Positions 8,111-16,177 of a stretch of 64,000 bases of DNA are shown in pieces. The notes beneath the pieces are model-generated. The model did no database searches and was not told the DNA's origin. It saw only the letters and a list, made by a program, of their open reading frames with translations. The stretch lies in assembly GCF_024171995.1 (NCBI RefSeq), contig NZ_JAMTCT010000013.1:1-64000 (forward strand), read 5' to 3'. Source of the DNA: Promicromonospora umidemergens (GTDB lineage Bacteria > Actinomycetota > Actinomycetes > Actinomycetales > Cellulomonadaceae). Position numbers and translations under genes: made by a program. The stretch's first letter is position 1. Every line of letters starts with the position of its first letter.

Positions 8111-9325
8111 TCAGGCCACGGCGACCCGCTCGATCCGCGCGACCACGACGGCGGCACCGTCCTCTGCGCTCACCCGGGCGGCCAGCTCCCGTGCGGCCCC
8201 CGCCCTGGTCGCCGCGTCGTCGATCGCCGCCGCCAGCCCGTCGGCGGTGAGCCTGCCGGTCAGCGGACGCGCGGCGGTCCCGAGCTCGTGCACGCGTCGC
8301 GCCCAGAACGGCTGGTCGCCGAGGAACGGCCTGATCACTTGCGGCACGCCGGTCCGGATGGCCGCCGCGACGGTGCCGACGCCCCCGTGGTGCACGGCGA
8401 CGGCCGTGCGGGGCAGCAGGAGACCGTGCGGCGCCTGGTCGAGCACGTGGACGGTCTCAGGTACGCGCGTGGGCCGGAGCGCACCCCAGCCCGTCGCCAG
8501 GACCGCGCGCCGTCCCGAACGGTGCAGCCCGTCGAGCACTGCCTGCGTGAAGGCCTCCGGGTCCCTGGCGAGCATGCTGCCGAACCCGACGTACACGGGC
8601 GGCTCACCGGCATCGAGGAACTGGTCGAGGGCCGCGGGCAGGGCCCGGCCCTCCTCCGGCGGCAGGCTCCAGAAGCCGGTGGGCGCCAGCTCGGCCGGCC
8701 AGTCGTCGGGCGCAGGCAGCAGGTGCGGGCTCCAGGCGTGCAGGACGCCGTCGCGGGCCACGCGCTCGGTGAGCCCCGGCGTCGGGCCGGACAGACCGAG
8801 GGCCTCGGACCGCCAGGCGCTGACCATGCGCCGGTACGGCGCCTCGACGACCGCGGCCAGCCGCCAGCTCGCCCGGTTGAGAAACCGCGGCGGCCGGACC
8901 GGGCTCATCGGGGACGGGAACCGCGCCGTGGGGCTGAACAGCGGGACGGGCAGCGCGGCGATCGACGGGACCCCGAGCAGGTCCGCGAGGTGGGGCGCCC
9001 CCAGCGACTTGGGTGCGTAGACGACGACGTCGGCGTCGCTGTCCCGGAGGGTGGCCAGGTCGTCGAGCCAGCGGCGGAGCAGCGGCAGCGCCGACCGGGC
9101 CGCGGTGACCGACGCCAGTGCGCCCTTCCCCGCGACCTCCTCCTGCAGGGCGAAGATGCCGTCGTCGAGCGGGGCTACCGGGAGCCCGCGGGCTGCTGCG
9201 TCCTCGGTGAGGCGGCGCGGCGCGGCCAGCAGCGGCTCGTGGCCCGCCCGGGCGAGCGCGGCGGCGAGCGCCACGAACGGCTCGACGTCGCCCCGGCTGC
9301 CCATGGTGACCAGGAGAACCCTCAT
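8111..9325 (-). CDS. UDP-glycosyltransferase-like protein (GT1/MGT type)
   Basis: 404 residues, the size of GT-B glycosyltransferases such as macrolide or sterol glucosyltransferases. The N-terminus MRVLLVTMGSRGDVEPFV and the C-terminal nucleotide-sugar motif AVHHGGVGTVAAA followed by PFLGDQPFWA are typical of this family. It would attach a sugar to a small hydrophobic acceptor. ATG 9325 overlaps the regulator stop (ATGA), so it is the second gene of a two-gene operon with a MarR/GbsR regulator. That arrangement suggests inducible detoxification or tailoring of a compound; this is inference. Confidence 0.9.
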   Translation of the reverse strand: MRVLLVTMGSRGDVEPFVALAAALARAGHEPLLAAPRRLTEDAAARGLPVAPLDDGIFALQEEVAGKGALASVTAARSALPLLRRWLDDLATLRDSDADVVVYAPKSLGAPHLADLLGVPSIAALPVPLFSPTARFPSPMSPVRPPRFLNRASWRLAAVVEAPYRRMVSAWRSEALGLSGPTPGLTERVARDGVLHAWSPHLLPAPDDWPAELAPTGFWSLPPEEGRALPAALDQFLDAGEPPVYVGFGSMLARDPEAFTQAVLDGLHRSGRRAVLATGWGALRPTRVPETVHVLDQAPHGLLLPRTAVAVHHGGVGTVAAAIRTGVPQVIRPFLGDQPFWARRVHELGTAARPLTGRLTADGLAAAIDDAATRAGAARELAARVSAEDGAAVVVARIERVAVA

Positions 9326-9768
9326 CGCGAGGCCTCCCACTCGTCCAGCAGCGCGGGAAACCGGTCGGCCATGAAGGCGTACATGTCACGCATGTTCTCC
9401 AGGCGCCTGCGCCGCTGCGGGTCGTCGCCGACGGCGGCGAGGCCGCGCGCCGCGAGCTGCTGGAAGGCGTGGAACTCGGCCATCTTGGCGCGGAACGCCC
9501 TGCCGAAGACGTCCTCGGTGAGCCGGTACCGGTCCCGGCGCTCGCCCCGTCGCCGGAATCGCTCGACCATGCCTGCCTGGTCGAGCTGGCGCAGCGCCAC
9601 GCTCATGCTGCTCTTGGCGACGGCGAGCCGTTCGCACAGGTCGGGTGCGTCGGCACCGTCGTCGTCCGACACGAGCAGGTGCCCGACGACGCGGCCGGCG
9701 GTGCGGCTCAGGCCGAGCCGTTCGTAGAACAGCCCTGCTTCCTCGGTGAAGTCCTCGACGTCGCTCAT
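9322..9768 (-). CDS. MarR/GbsR-family transcriptional regulator
   Basis: 148 residues. Winged-helix regulator: residues 1-90 hold the HTH (DLCERLAVAKSSMSVALRQL, then a wing RRRGERRDRYRLT) and the remainder is a helical dimerisation tail with the DMYAFMADRFPALL pattern of GbsR-like proteins. It precedes and is coupled to the glycosyltransferase gene. A perfect inverted repeat (9789-9806) sits about 20 bases upstream of the start, so autoregulation is likely. Confidence 0.85.
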   Translation of the reverse strand: MSDVEDFTEEAGLFYERLGLSRTAGRVVGHLLVSDDDGADAPDLCERLAVAKSSMSVALRQLDQAGMVERFRRRGERRDRYRLTEDVFGRAFRAKMAEFHAFQQLAARGLAAVGDDPQRRRRLENMRDMYAFMADRFPALLDEWEASR

Positions 9769-9788
9769 GCGACCCAGGATATCGCACT

Positions 9789-9806
9789 GTTCGGTCCGTT
9801 CCGAAC
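9789..9806. promoter_or_regulatory. Probable operator of the MarR/GbsR regulator
   Basis: GTTCGGTCCGTTCCGAAC is a perfect inverted repeat (GTTCGG, six-base spacer, CCGAAC) just upstream of the regulator gene, of the size normally bound by dimeric winged-helix repressors. Confidence 0.55.
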
Positions 9807-9875
9807 GGGTGGAACTTTGCCGCCTCGCCGACGCCAACGGTGTTCAGATGATGAGACCAACATTTGAGACGCGCG

Positions 9876-9904
9876 TTGACAGGGGTTTGGCCACAGCCCA
9901 GGAT
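9876..9904 (+). promoter_or_regulatory. Promoter of the SAM-IV leader
   Basis: TTGACA at 9876-9881 and CAGGAT at 9899-9904 are separated by 17 bases. The predicted start near 9911 coincides with the first base of the SAM-IV aptamer, which supports both calls. Confidence 0.65.
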
Positions 9905-9911
9905 GGCGCCA

Positions 9912-10025
9912 GGTCATGAGCGCCAGCGCGAAGCCCCGGCTTGCTGGCCGGCAACCCTCCCTCCGCGGCGGGGTGCCCCGGGTGACGACTCGGCCGCGCG
10001 CACCCGCGTGCGGCAAGCGCGGGGG
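9912..10025 (+). ncRNA. SAM-IV riboswitch
   Basis: The leader matches the mycobacterial SAM-IV aptamer closely: GGTCATGAGCGCCAGCG, AAGCCCCGGCTTGCTGG, CCGGCAACCCTCC, GGGGTGCCCCGGGTGA, and the 3' pseudoknot part GTGCGGCAAGCGCGGG. Downstream, GGGGG (10021-10025) can pair with CCCCC (10031-10035). Alternatively CCTCC (10028-10032) can pair with the GGAGG ribosome site (10047-10051). These pairings exclude each other, a reasonable translation-control platform. A reading frame that opens at 9916 inside the aptamer is an artefact. Confidence 0.9.
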
Positions 10026-10056
10026 AACCTCCCCCAGGACCGTGCTGGAGGACGCC

Positions 10057-11505
10057 ATGTCTGCAACCACCACCCTCACCGCCACCACCTCCACCGACGA
10101 CGCCACCGACGACGCCACGGTGTCCGACGTCGCCCCGCTGCGCCCCGTGGTCGGTGGTGGGACGTTCGTCCCGCTCGTCGACGGCACCCGGGTCTCCTAC
10201 GCCAACCTGGACGTGGCCGCGTCGGCCCCTGCGCTGCAGGCCGTCGCCGACCGCGTCACCCAGGTGCTCCCCCTGTACGCCAGCGTCCACCGCGGCGCGG
10301 GCTACCTCTCCCAGGTGAGCACCGCGCTCTACGAGACGGCCCGCCGCACCATCGGCGCGTTCGTCGGCGCCCGCGAGGACGACCTGACGATCGTCACCCG
10401 CAACACCACCGACTCGCTGAACCTCCTCGCCGGCTGTGTCCCCGCGCAGCCCGACGGCGAACCCGGCCGGGTCCTGGTGCTCGACGTCGAGCACCACGCC
10501 AACCTGCTGCCGTGGCAGCGCGGCGCGGACGCGACCGTGCTGACCGGCGGCTCCACCGTGGCCGAGACGCTCACCCAGATCCGCGAGGAGCTGGCCGACG
10601 CCGCAGCGCACCGGCCCTTCGCGCTCCTCGCCCTCACTGGCGCCTCCAACGTGACGGGCGAGTCGCTCCCCGTCGACGAGATCGTCGCCGTCGCCCACGA
10701 GTTCGGCGCGCGAGTGGTGCTCGACGGCGCCCAGCTCGTGCCCCACCGCCGCATCTCGCTGCAGTCGACGGGAGTCGACTACCTCGCGTTCTCCGGCCAC
10801 AAGACGTACGCCCCGTTCGGTGCCGGCGTGCTGGTGGGCCGTCGCGACTGGCTCGACGCTGGCACGCCGTACCTCGCGGGCGGCGGCGCCGTGCGGCGGG
10901 TGCGCGTCGCGGGCACCGACTGGCACGAGGGCCCCGCCCGGCACGAGGCCGGCTCGCCCAACGTGATCGGCGCCGTAGCGCTCGCCGCGGCGTGCGAGGA
11001 GCTCGCGGCACTCGACGCCGCCGACGTCGTGGCGCACGAGAACGCGCTCCGGCGTCGGCTCGTGTCCGGCCTCGAGGCGATCGAGCGCGTCGAGGTGGTG
11101 CGGGTGTGGGCGGACGCCGTCGACCCCGTTGGCGTCGTGACCTTCACCGTGGCCGGCTACGACCCCGGTCTCGTGGCCGCGTACCTGTCCGCGGAGCACG
11201 GGATCGGTGTGCGCGACGGCCGCTTCTGCGCGCACCCGCTGCTCGGCCGCCTCGGGTTCGACGCCGGAGCGGTGCGCGCCTCGGTCGGCGTCGGCACCGC
11301 CGGCGAGGAGGTCGAGCGGCTCGTCGCCGCCGTCGACAGCCTGGTGGCGGACGGCCCGCAGGCCGGGTACGACGTCGTCGACGGGCTGTGGGTGGTGACG
11401 GACGACCCGCGCCCCGTCCCGGAGGGCTCAGGCCTCGCGGGTCTCCTGGCGACCGCGGCCCTGGGTTTCGACGAGGCCTTCGGCTGCCTCCCGGAGGAGA
11501 GCTGA
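10057..11505 (+). CDS. Class V aminotransferase, cysteine desulfurase-like
   Basis: 482 residues. PLP enzyme of the class V / SufS-CsdA type: PLP lysine Lys249 in FSGHKTY, LDGAQLVPH upstream, and Cys391 in RDGRFCAHPL at the place of the SufS catalytic cysteine. It may therefore release sulfur from cysteine or a related thiol. The last 60 residues are an extra tail. ATG 10057 is chosen because GGAGG is five bases upstream and the frame before it lies inside the riboswitch. SAM-IV control ties it to methionine/cysteine sulfur flow. Confidence 0.85.
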   Translation: MSATTTLTATTSTDDATDDATVSDVAPLRPVVGGGTFVPLVDGTRVSYANLDVAASAPALQAVADRVTQVLPLYASVHRGAGYLSQVSTALYETARRTIGAFVGAREDDLTIVTRNTTDSLNLLAGCVPAQPDGEPGRVLVLDVEHHANLLPWQRGADATVLTGGSTVAETLTQIREELADAAAHRPFALLALTGASNVTGESLPVDEIVAVAHEFGARVVLDGAQLVPHRRISLQSTGVDYLAFSGHKTYAPFGAGVLVGRRDWLDAGTPYLAGGGAVRRVRVAGTDWHEGPARHEAGSPNVIGAVALAAACEELAALDAADVVAHENALRRRLVSGLEAIERVEVVRVWADAVDPVGVVTFTVAGYDPGLVAAYLSAEHGIGVRDGRFCAHPLLGRLGFDAGAVRASVGVGTAGEEVERLVAAVDSLVADGPQAGYDVVDGLWVVTDDPRPVPEGSGLAGLLATAALGFDEAFGCLPEES

Positions 11506-11515
11506 TCGTTGGGTC

Positions 11516-11570
11516 GTGAGCGCGATCGTCGCGCCTGAGACGGGCACGTAGCCGCAAGGATCGCGCTCAC
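11516..11570. repeat. Dispersed 55-bp hairpin element, copy 2
   Basis: Arms GTGAGCGCGATC (11516-11527) and GATCGCGCTCAC (11559-11570) pair perfectly around a loop with GGGCACGTAG. It fills the gap between the converging aminotransferase and amidase genes and can terminate both. It is homologous along its length, loop included, to 5314-5368. Confidence 0.8.
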
Positions 11571-11579
11571 AACCAGTCG

Positions 11580-13088
11580 TCAGAGCGGGAAGGCGTGTGG
11601 GCGGGGCAGAGCGGCCTCCAGCTGGGCGGCCAGCGCCAGCAGGGTGAGCTCGCCGCCCGGCCGGCCGATGATCTGCACGCCCATCGGCAGCCCGGCGGGT
11701 GCCTCGGCGGTCGGTGCCGTCCAGTGCGTCGGCACGGTGATCGCGGGCAGCCCCGCGACGTTGAGCATCGAGGTGAACGGCGTGTACTGGCACTGCTGCT
11801 CGAAGTTCCGCTCCGGGTCGCCGGCGTCGTACCAGCCGATGGGGCGCGGGGTGAGCGCGAGCGCGGGCGTCACGACGGCGTCGTACTCGCTCACCTGGGC
11901 GACCAGCGAACGCTCGTAGCCGTTGAGCGTGCGCACCGCCTCGGCGAGCTGCCGCGCGGGCACCTCGCGGCCCGACCGGATCAGCCACCGCGTCAGCGGC
12001 TCCAGCTTGCCGAGCGTCTCCGGGTCGTCGATCGGTACCGCCGACGCGCCACCCATCCACAGGGTCCGGAACGCCGGTGCGTACTCGGGTGCCTCGGCCA
12101 GGACCATCTCGTCCATCGTGTGCCCGAGCCCCGCGAGCGCCCGCACGCCCGCGTCGAGCGCGGCCCTGGCCTCCGGTGACACGGTGATGGCGTAGAAGTC
12201 GTCCCACGCCGACGTGGTGGTCACCCCGATGCGCGCCGCACCGCCGTCCGGCCCGTTCTTCCCGGTACGCAGGCCGGGCAGCGTGGCGCGCTGCGCGGCC
12301 GCCAGGTAGGCGCCCGCCTCGTACGACGGCGCGCGCAGCGAGAACGGGTGCGCGACGCCGCCACCGGCGCGCCTCGGGAGCATCGCCTCCAGCAGCAGGG
12401 CGGTGTCGGCGACGTTGCGCGCGATCGGCCCGTTCACGACCAGCCCGCCCAGCGAGTCGACGCCGCTGCCCGCCGGCAGGAGCCCGCGCGTCGGCTTGAG
12501 GCCGACGACGCCGCAGGCAGCGGCGGGGATACGGATCGAGCCGCCGCCGTCGGACCCGGGGGCGAACGGCAGCATGCCTGCCGCCACCGCCGCCGCCGCG
12601 CCGCCGCTCGAACCGCCCGCGCCACGGGTCAGGTCCCACGGTGTACGGGCCGGCGGGGCTCCGACCGGCTCGGTGTAGGCGGGGAAACCCAGCTCGGGTG
12701 CTGCCGTCTTGCCGAGGCTGACGATGCCGGCGGCGTCGAGGATCTGGACCAGCTCGTCGCTCTCCTGCGCGGGTGGCAGGTCCGCGAACGCGCGCGACCC
12801 GAACCCTGTCGGCACGCCGGCGCGGTTCCACAGGTCCTTGTCGCCCGTCGGCATGCCCCAGAGGCTGCCCGGCGCCGGGGGCTCGCCCCTCGGTCCGCTG
12901 TCGTCCCGCCGGAGGGTCGCCGCCCTCTCCCTGGCGCGCTCAGGGGTGACGGTGGCGAAGGCGCCGACAGCACCGTTGAGCCGCTCCACCCGGTCGAGGA
13001 AGTGGTCGGTGACCTCAATGGGCGAGAGCTCTCCGGCGGCGAGGAGGTCGCGGAGCTCGACGGCGGTCCGTTCGTGCAGGGCATCCAT
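11580..13088 (-). CDS. Amidase (amidase-signature family)
   Basis: 502 residues. The Ser-cisSer-Lys triad is visible: Lys84 in PTGDKDL, Ser160 in GAGGSSGGAA and Ser184 in GSDGGGSIRIPAA. These enzymes hydrolyse amides; GatA is ruled out as the simplest assignment because no gatB/gatC lie nearby and the C-terminal part looks like catabolic amidases. It stands alone between a repeat hairpin and the divergent channel-like gene. The substrate is unknown. Confidence 0.9.
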   Translation of the reverse strand: MDALHERTAVELRDLLAAGELSPIEVTDHFLDRVERLNGAVGAFATVTPERARERAATLRRDDSGPRGEPPAPGSLWGMPTGDKDLWNRAGVPTGFGSRAFADLPPAQESDELVQILDAAGIVSLGKTAAPELGFPAYTEPVGAPPARTPWDLTRGAGGSSGGAAAAVAAGMLPFAPGSDGGGSIRIPAAACGVVGLKPTRGLLPAGSGVDSLGGLVVNGPIARNVADTALLLEAMLPRRAGGGVAHPFSLRAPSYEAGAYLAAAQRATLPGLRTGKNGPDGGAARIGVTTTSAWDDFYAITVSPEARAALDAGVRALAGLGHTMDEMVLAEAPEYAPAFRTLWMGGASAVPIDDPETLGKLEPLTRWLIRSGREVPARQLAEAVRTLNGYERSLVAQVSEYDAVVTPALALTPRPIGWYDAGDPERNFEQQCQYTPFTSMLNVAGLPAITVPTHWTAPTAEAPAGLPMGVQIIGRPGGELTLLALAAQLEAALPRPHAFPL

Positions 13089-13277
13089 CGAGCCAGGTTA
13101 TGCGCTCGGCACCGGGCGCGTGAAAATGCGGTTTATGTCTTGCCCGGAGCCTAGAAAGCATTCCACGCCGCGCAGAATGCGCTTCTGCGGCATATGTTCG
13201 TGGAGTACCGGCACTTTTGTGCTGCGCCGCCGTGGCGTAGCAAGGTGACGAGAAAAGTCTCGAAGGGGGAGAGAACT

Positions 13278-14078
13278 ATGCCATTCCTCAATGCAGGTCT
13301 TGTTATGCCGCTCCAGGTCGACTGGCTCGCGCCGCTCACGAACGCCCTCGGCGCGGTCGCGAGCTTCATCCCGAAGCTGCTCGTGTTCCTGATCGTCTTC
13401 CTCATCGGGTACTTCATCGCGAAGGCGATCGCCCGGTTCGTCGGGATGGTCCTGAAGCGAATCGGCTTCACCAAGGTGCTCGAGAAGGCGGGGGCCAACC
13501 GGCTCCTCGCAGGTTCGGGTATCGAGCCGATCACGCTGCTCACGAAGATCATCTACTACTTCATCCTGCTCATCGCGCTCCAGCTCGCGCTGAGCGCGTT
13601 CGGTCCCACCAACCCGGTGAGCGCGATCGTCAACGACATCGTGGCGTGGCTCCCGAAGCTGGTGGTCGCGATCATCATCGTGGTGATAGCAGGCGCCATC
13701 GCGAATGCTGTGAGGGACCTTCTCCTCAACTCCATGAGCCGGGTTTCCTACGGTCCTCTGGTCGCGAAGTCGGTGTCCTTCTTCATCATCGCGCTGGGTG
13801 TTATCGCCGCCGTGAACCAGATCGGCATCGGCACGACCGTGACAATGCCCGTCCTCGTGGCGTTCCTGGCCACTCTGGCCGGAATTCTGATCGTCGGTGT
13901 CGGCGGTGCGCTGATCGGCCCCATGCGGCCTCGTGTCGAGGGTTTTCTCGGCAACCTCTCGTCAGGCGGTGGCGCCACTGCCACGCCCGTCGCGGGGCAC
14001 GGCACCGCCCCGGGGGCCACGCCCCGCACCGAGCCGGGCGCACCGGGTCCGATCGCGCCGCCGCCGCGCGACATCTGA
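13278..14078 (+). CDS. TM-helix (CmpX/MscS-like) membrane protein
   Basis: 266 residues with five hydrophobic segments (about residues 20-45, 75-100, 105-135, 150-175 and 185-210) and a Pro/Gly/Ala-rich tail. The segments PKLLVFLIVFLIGYFIAKAI and PKLVVAIIIVVIAGAIANAV are the repeated conserved TM helix of CmpX-type proteins, which are related to small mechanosensitive channels. A role in osmotic or envelope stress is likely for the family. ATG 13278 follows GGGGGAG. It is followed by a strong bidirectional terminator. Confidence 0.8.
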   Translation: MPFLNAGLVMPLQVDWLAPLTNALGAVASFIPKLLVFLIVFLIGYFIAKAIARFVGMVLKRIGFTKVLEKAGANRLLAGSGIEPITLLTKIIYYFILLIALQLALSAFGPTNPVSAIVNDIVAWLPKLVVAIIIVVIAGAIANAVRDLLLNSMSRVSYGPLVAKSVSFFIIALGVIAAVNQIGIGTTVTMPVLVAFLATLAGILIVGVGGALIGPMRPRVEGFLGNLSSGGGATATPVAGHGTAPGATPRTEPGAPGPIAPPPRDI

Positions 14079-14101
14079 TCGCCTGACCGGCTCGCGATCG
14101 C

Positions 14102-14178
14102 GACGCCGGGGCCGCACCGCCACGGAGGCGTTGCGACCCCGGCGTCGGGCTGTGCCTCCGGGTACACGTGACCCGGAG
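14102..14178. terminator. Paired terminators between converging genes
   Basis: GACGCCGGGG (14102-14111) pairs with CCCCGGCGTC (14137-14146) with a further inner stem. Next to it CTCCGGGT (14156-14163) pairs with ACCCGGAG (14171-14178). They lie between the stops of the channel-like gene and the luciferase-like gene. Confidence 0.7.
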
Positions 14179-14187
14179 CGGAGCCGG

Positions 14188-15081
14188 CTAGGCCGTGCGG
14201 AGCAGCTCCTGGGCCGCGCCGACCACGCTGATGAGCCGCTCCAGGTCGGGGTCGTCCTCCGTCGGCTGGAGCGCCACGGTGTCCACGCCCGCCGCGCCGT
14301 ACCGGCGCACACCGTCGGCGAGCGCCTGTGCATCGCCCCACAGGGCGTACTGCGCGAGAGCCGCGTCGTCGGCCACGTCCGTGCCCCAGGCGGTGAGCTC
14401 AGCCCGCAGGCGCCCGGCGGCGTCGGGCCCGGTGCCGCCGGAGACGAACTGGATCACGGGGAAGCTCGCCTCCAGCCGGCCCGCTGCCGCCCGGCCCTCG
14501 GCGAGCCGCTCGTGCACGGCGGGCAGCCCCGGCAGGCCGACAGAGCCCTCGAGCACCACGCCGTCGCCGACCTCGCCCGCCAGGCGCAGCGACTTCGGCC
14601 CGGTCGCGGCGACCGGAACCGGTACGGGCCGCGCGGGCGGCCAGTCGAGCGCGACGTCGTCAAGGGACACATACCGGCCCGACGTCGTCACGCGCTCCCC
14701 GGCGAGCAGCGCCCGCAGCGCGGTCGAGTACTCGCGCATGAGGGTCAGCGGCGATGCTGCCCTGGCGCCTACCTGCGCCATCCACGGCTGTACGCCGTGC
14801 CCGATCCCCGGGACGAGCCGGCCAGGGAACATCCCGTCGACCCCTCCGATCTCCATGGCGGTGAGCGCTACGTTCCGCAGCGGCGTCGGCAGGACGCCGA
14901 TCCCCACCCGGACCCGCTCCGTGGCGGACAGGATCGCGCTGGCGGTGGAGATGCCGCCGGTCTGGAAGCAGTCCTCCCAGAGCCAGATCTCCTCGATCCC
15001 CGCGGACTCGACGGCGCGGGCGAGCGGGATGATGCGTGACGGCGGAGTCGATGGGCGGATGATGTACGCCAGGCTGGTCAT
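14188..15081 (-). CDS. Luciferase-like (LLM) flavin-dependent oxidoreductase
   Basis: 297 residues, a TIM-barrel LLM protein that uses F420 or FMN. Family segments include AGIEEIWLWEDCF, RVRVGIGVLPTPLRN, LVPGIGHG and PVPVAATGPKSLRLAGEVGDG. Substrates vary widely and cannot be read from sequence. It overlaps nothing and lies downstream of the HTH regulator on the same strand with a 28-base gap, so the two may form an operon. Confidence 0.85.
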   Translation of the reverse strand: MTSLAYIIRPSTPPSRIIPLARAVESAGIEEIWLWEDCFQTGGISTASAILSATERVRVGIGVLPTPLRNVALTAMEIGGVDGMFPGRLVPGIGHGVQPWMAQVGARAASPLTLMREYSTALRALLAGERVTTSGRYVSLDDVALDWPPARPVPVPVAATGPKSLRLAGEVGDGVVLEGSVGLPGLPAVHERLAEGRAAAGRLEASFPVIQFVSGGTGPDAAGRLRAELTAWGTDVADDAALAQYALWGDAQALADGVRRYGAAGVDTVALQPTEDDPDLERLISVVGAAQELLRTA

Positions 15082-15109
15082 GGCGCCAACGCTGCCACGG
15101 AGCAGGCCG

Positions 15110-16111
15110 TCAGATCCAGCCCTTGCGCGCGGCGTGCCAGCCGAGCTGGATGCGGGTCGAGACCCCTGCCACGCCCATCAGCACCTTTACGCGTCGCTGC
15201 ACGGTGCGCAGCGAGAGCCCGAGCTGGTTCGCCACCGACTGGTCCGTGAGGCCGGCCAGCATGAGCGCCAGGATCCGGCTGTCCTCCTGGTCGAGCTCGG
15301 ACGCCTCGGACCGCTCGCCCGGCCCGGCGAACGGGGTGGCGTCGCGCCATACGCTCTCGAACAGGGCGATCAGGGCGTCCAGCAGCCCGGACGGGTGGAT
15401 GATCAGCGCGCCCACCAGGTCGGGCGCCAGGTCGGAGCCTTCGGTGCCCACCTCGACGACGGTCTGGATGGGCACGAAGGCGAGCCGACGGTCGATGATG
15501 AACAGCTTGATCGGCACCCGCTCGGAGAACCGCACGTCCTCGCCGTTCTCGAGGGCCTCGGCGACGTCGTCCACCCGCAGCGCGCCGGTGTCGAGGAAGA
15601 CGCGGTCGATCACCACCCGGTACCGCACGCCGCGTGCGACCGCCTGGTCCTCAGCGGTGTTCTCGTCAGCGGGCATCACGAACACCGGCGGCTTGGTGAA
15701 CGACTCGACGGTCTCGCGCGCGCCGAGCTGGAGCTGCAGGATGCGGTGCTTCACGGCGTCCGCGCCGCGCACCACGTCGACGACGTCGGTGGCAGGCCGC
15801 AGCGCGGACGACCGCCGGAACTCCTCCTCGAGCCCGATCATCTCGACCTGTGCGGCGCGGATCTCGTCCTTGCGGCGGGCGAGCAGCGCCCCCAGCGCTA
15901 TCTCGGGCGGAGCGGCCTGGAAGCGGGAGTCGTTGGTGCTCTGCCGTGCGGCGAGGCCGTGGCTCTCCAGCGCGCGGAGCACGTCCAGCGCGTCACCGGG
16001 GTCGCACCCGAGCCGCTGGCCCAGCTCAGCCGCGTCGAGGGACGGAGACGCCACCAGGTCGCGGTACGCGAGGGACTGTGTCTTCGTCAGGCCGAGCACG
16101 TCACCGAGCAT
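15110..16111 (-). CDS. LuxR-type HTH regulator with TrmB-like N-terminus
   Basis: 333 residues. The N-terminal 65 residues form a winged helix like TrmB (LTKTQSLAYRDLVASPSLDA). A middle domain contains FIIDRRLAFVPIQ, and the C-terminal 65 residues are a LuxR-type HTH (LAGLTDQSVANQLGLSLRTV). ATG 16111 is chosen because GGGAGG lies six bases upstream; the ATG at 16117 would touch the ribosome site. It is divergent from the hydrolase at 16178 and could control it or the LLM gene behind it. Confidence 0.85.
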   Translation of the reverse strand: MLGDVLGLTKTQSLAYRDLVASPSLDAAELGQRLGCDPGDALDVLRALESHGLAARQSTNDSRFQAAPPEIALGALLARRKDEIRAAQVEMIGLEEEFRRSSALRPATDVVDVVRGADAVKHRILQLQLGARETVESFTKPPVFVMPADENTAEDQAVARGVRYRVVIDRVFLDTGALRVDDVAEALENGEDVRFSERVPIKLFIIDRRLAFVPIQTVVEVGTEGSDLAPDLVGALIIHPSGLLDALIALFESVWRDATPFAGPGERSEASELDQEDSRILALMLAGLTDQSVANQLGLSLRTVQRRVKVLMGVAGVSTRIQLGWHAARKGWI

Positions 16112-16177
16112 GGGCATCCTCCCGCCGGATGAAGTTCGCCGCCGTGGCGAGGATACGGGATTGGTAGCCTCCGGCAC

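Noticed and set aside
9916-10056. An N-terminal extension of the class V aminotransferase
   Set aside because: The extra 47 codons lie inside the SAM-IV riboswitch, and a good ribosome site precedes ATG 10057.
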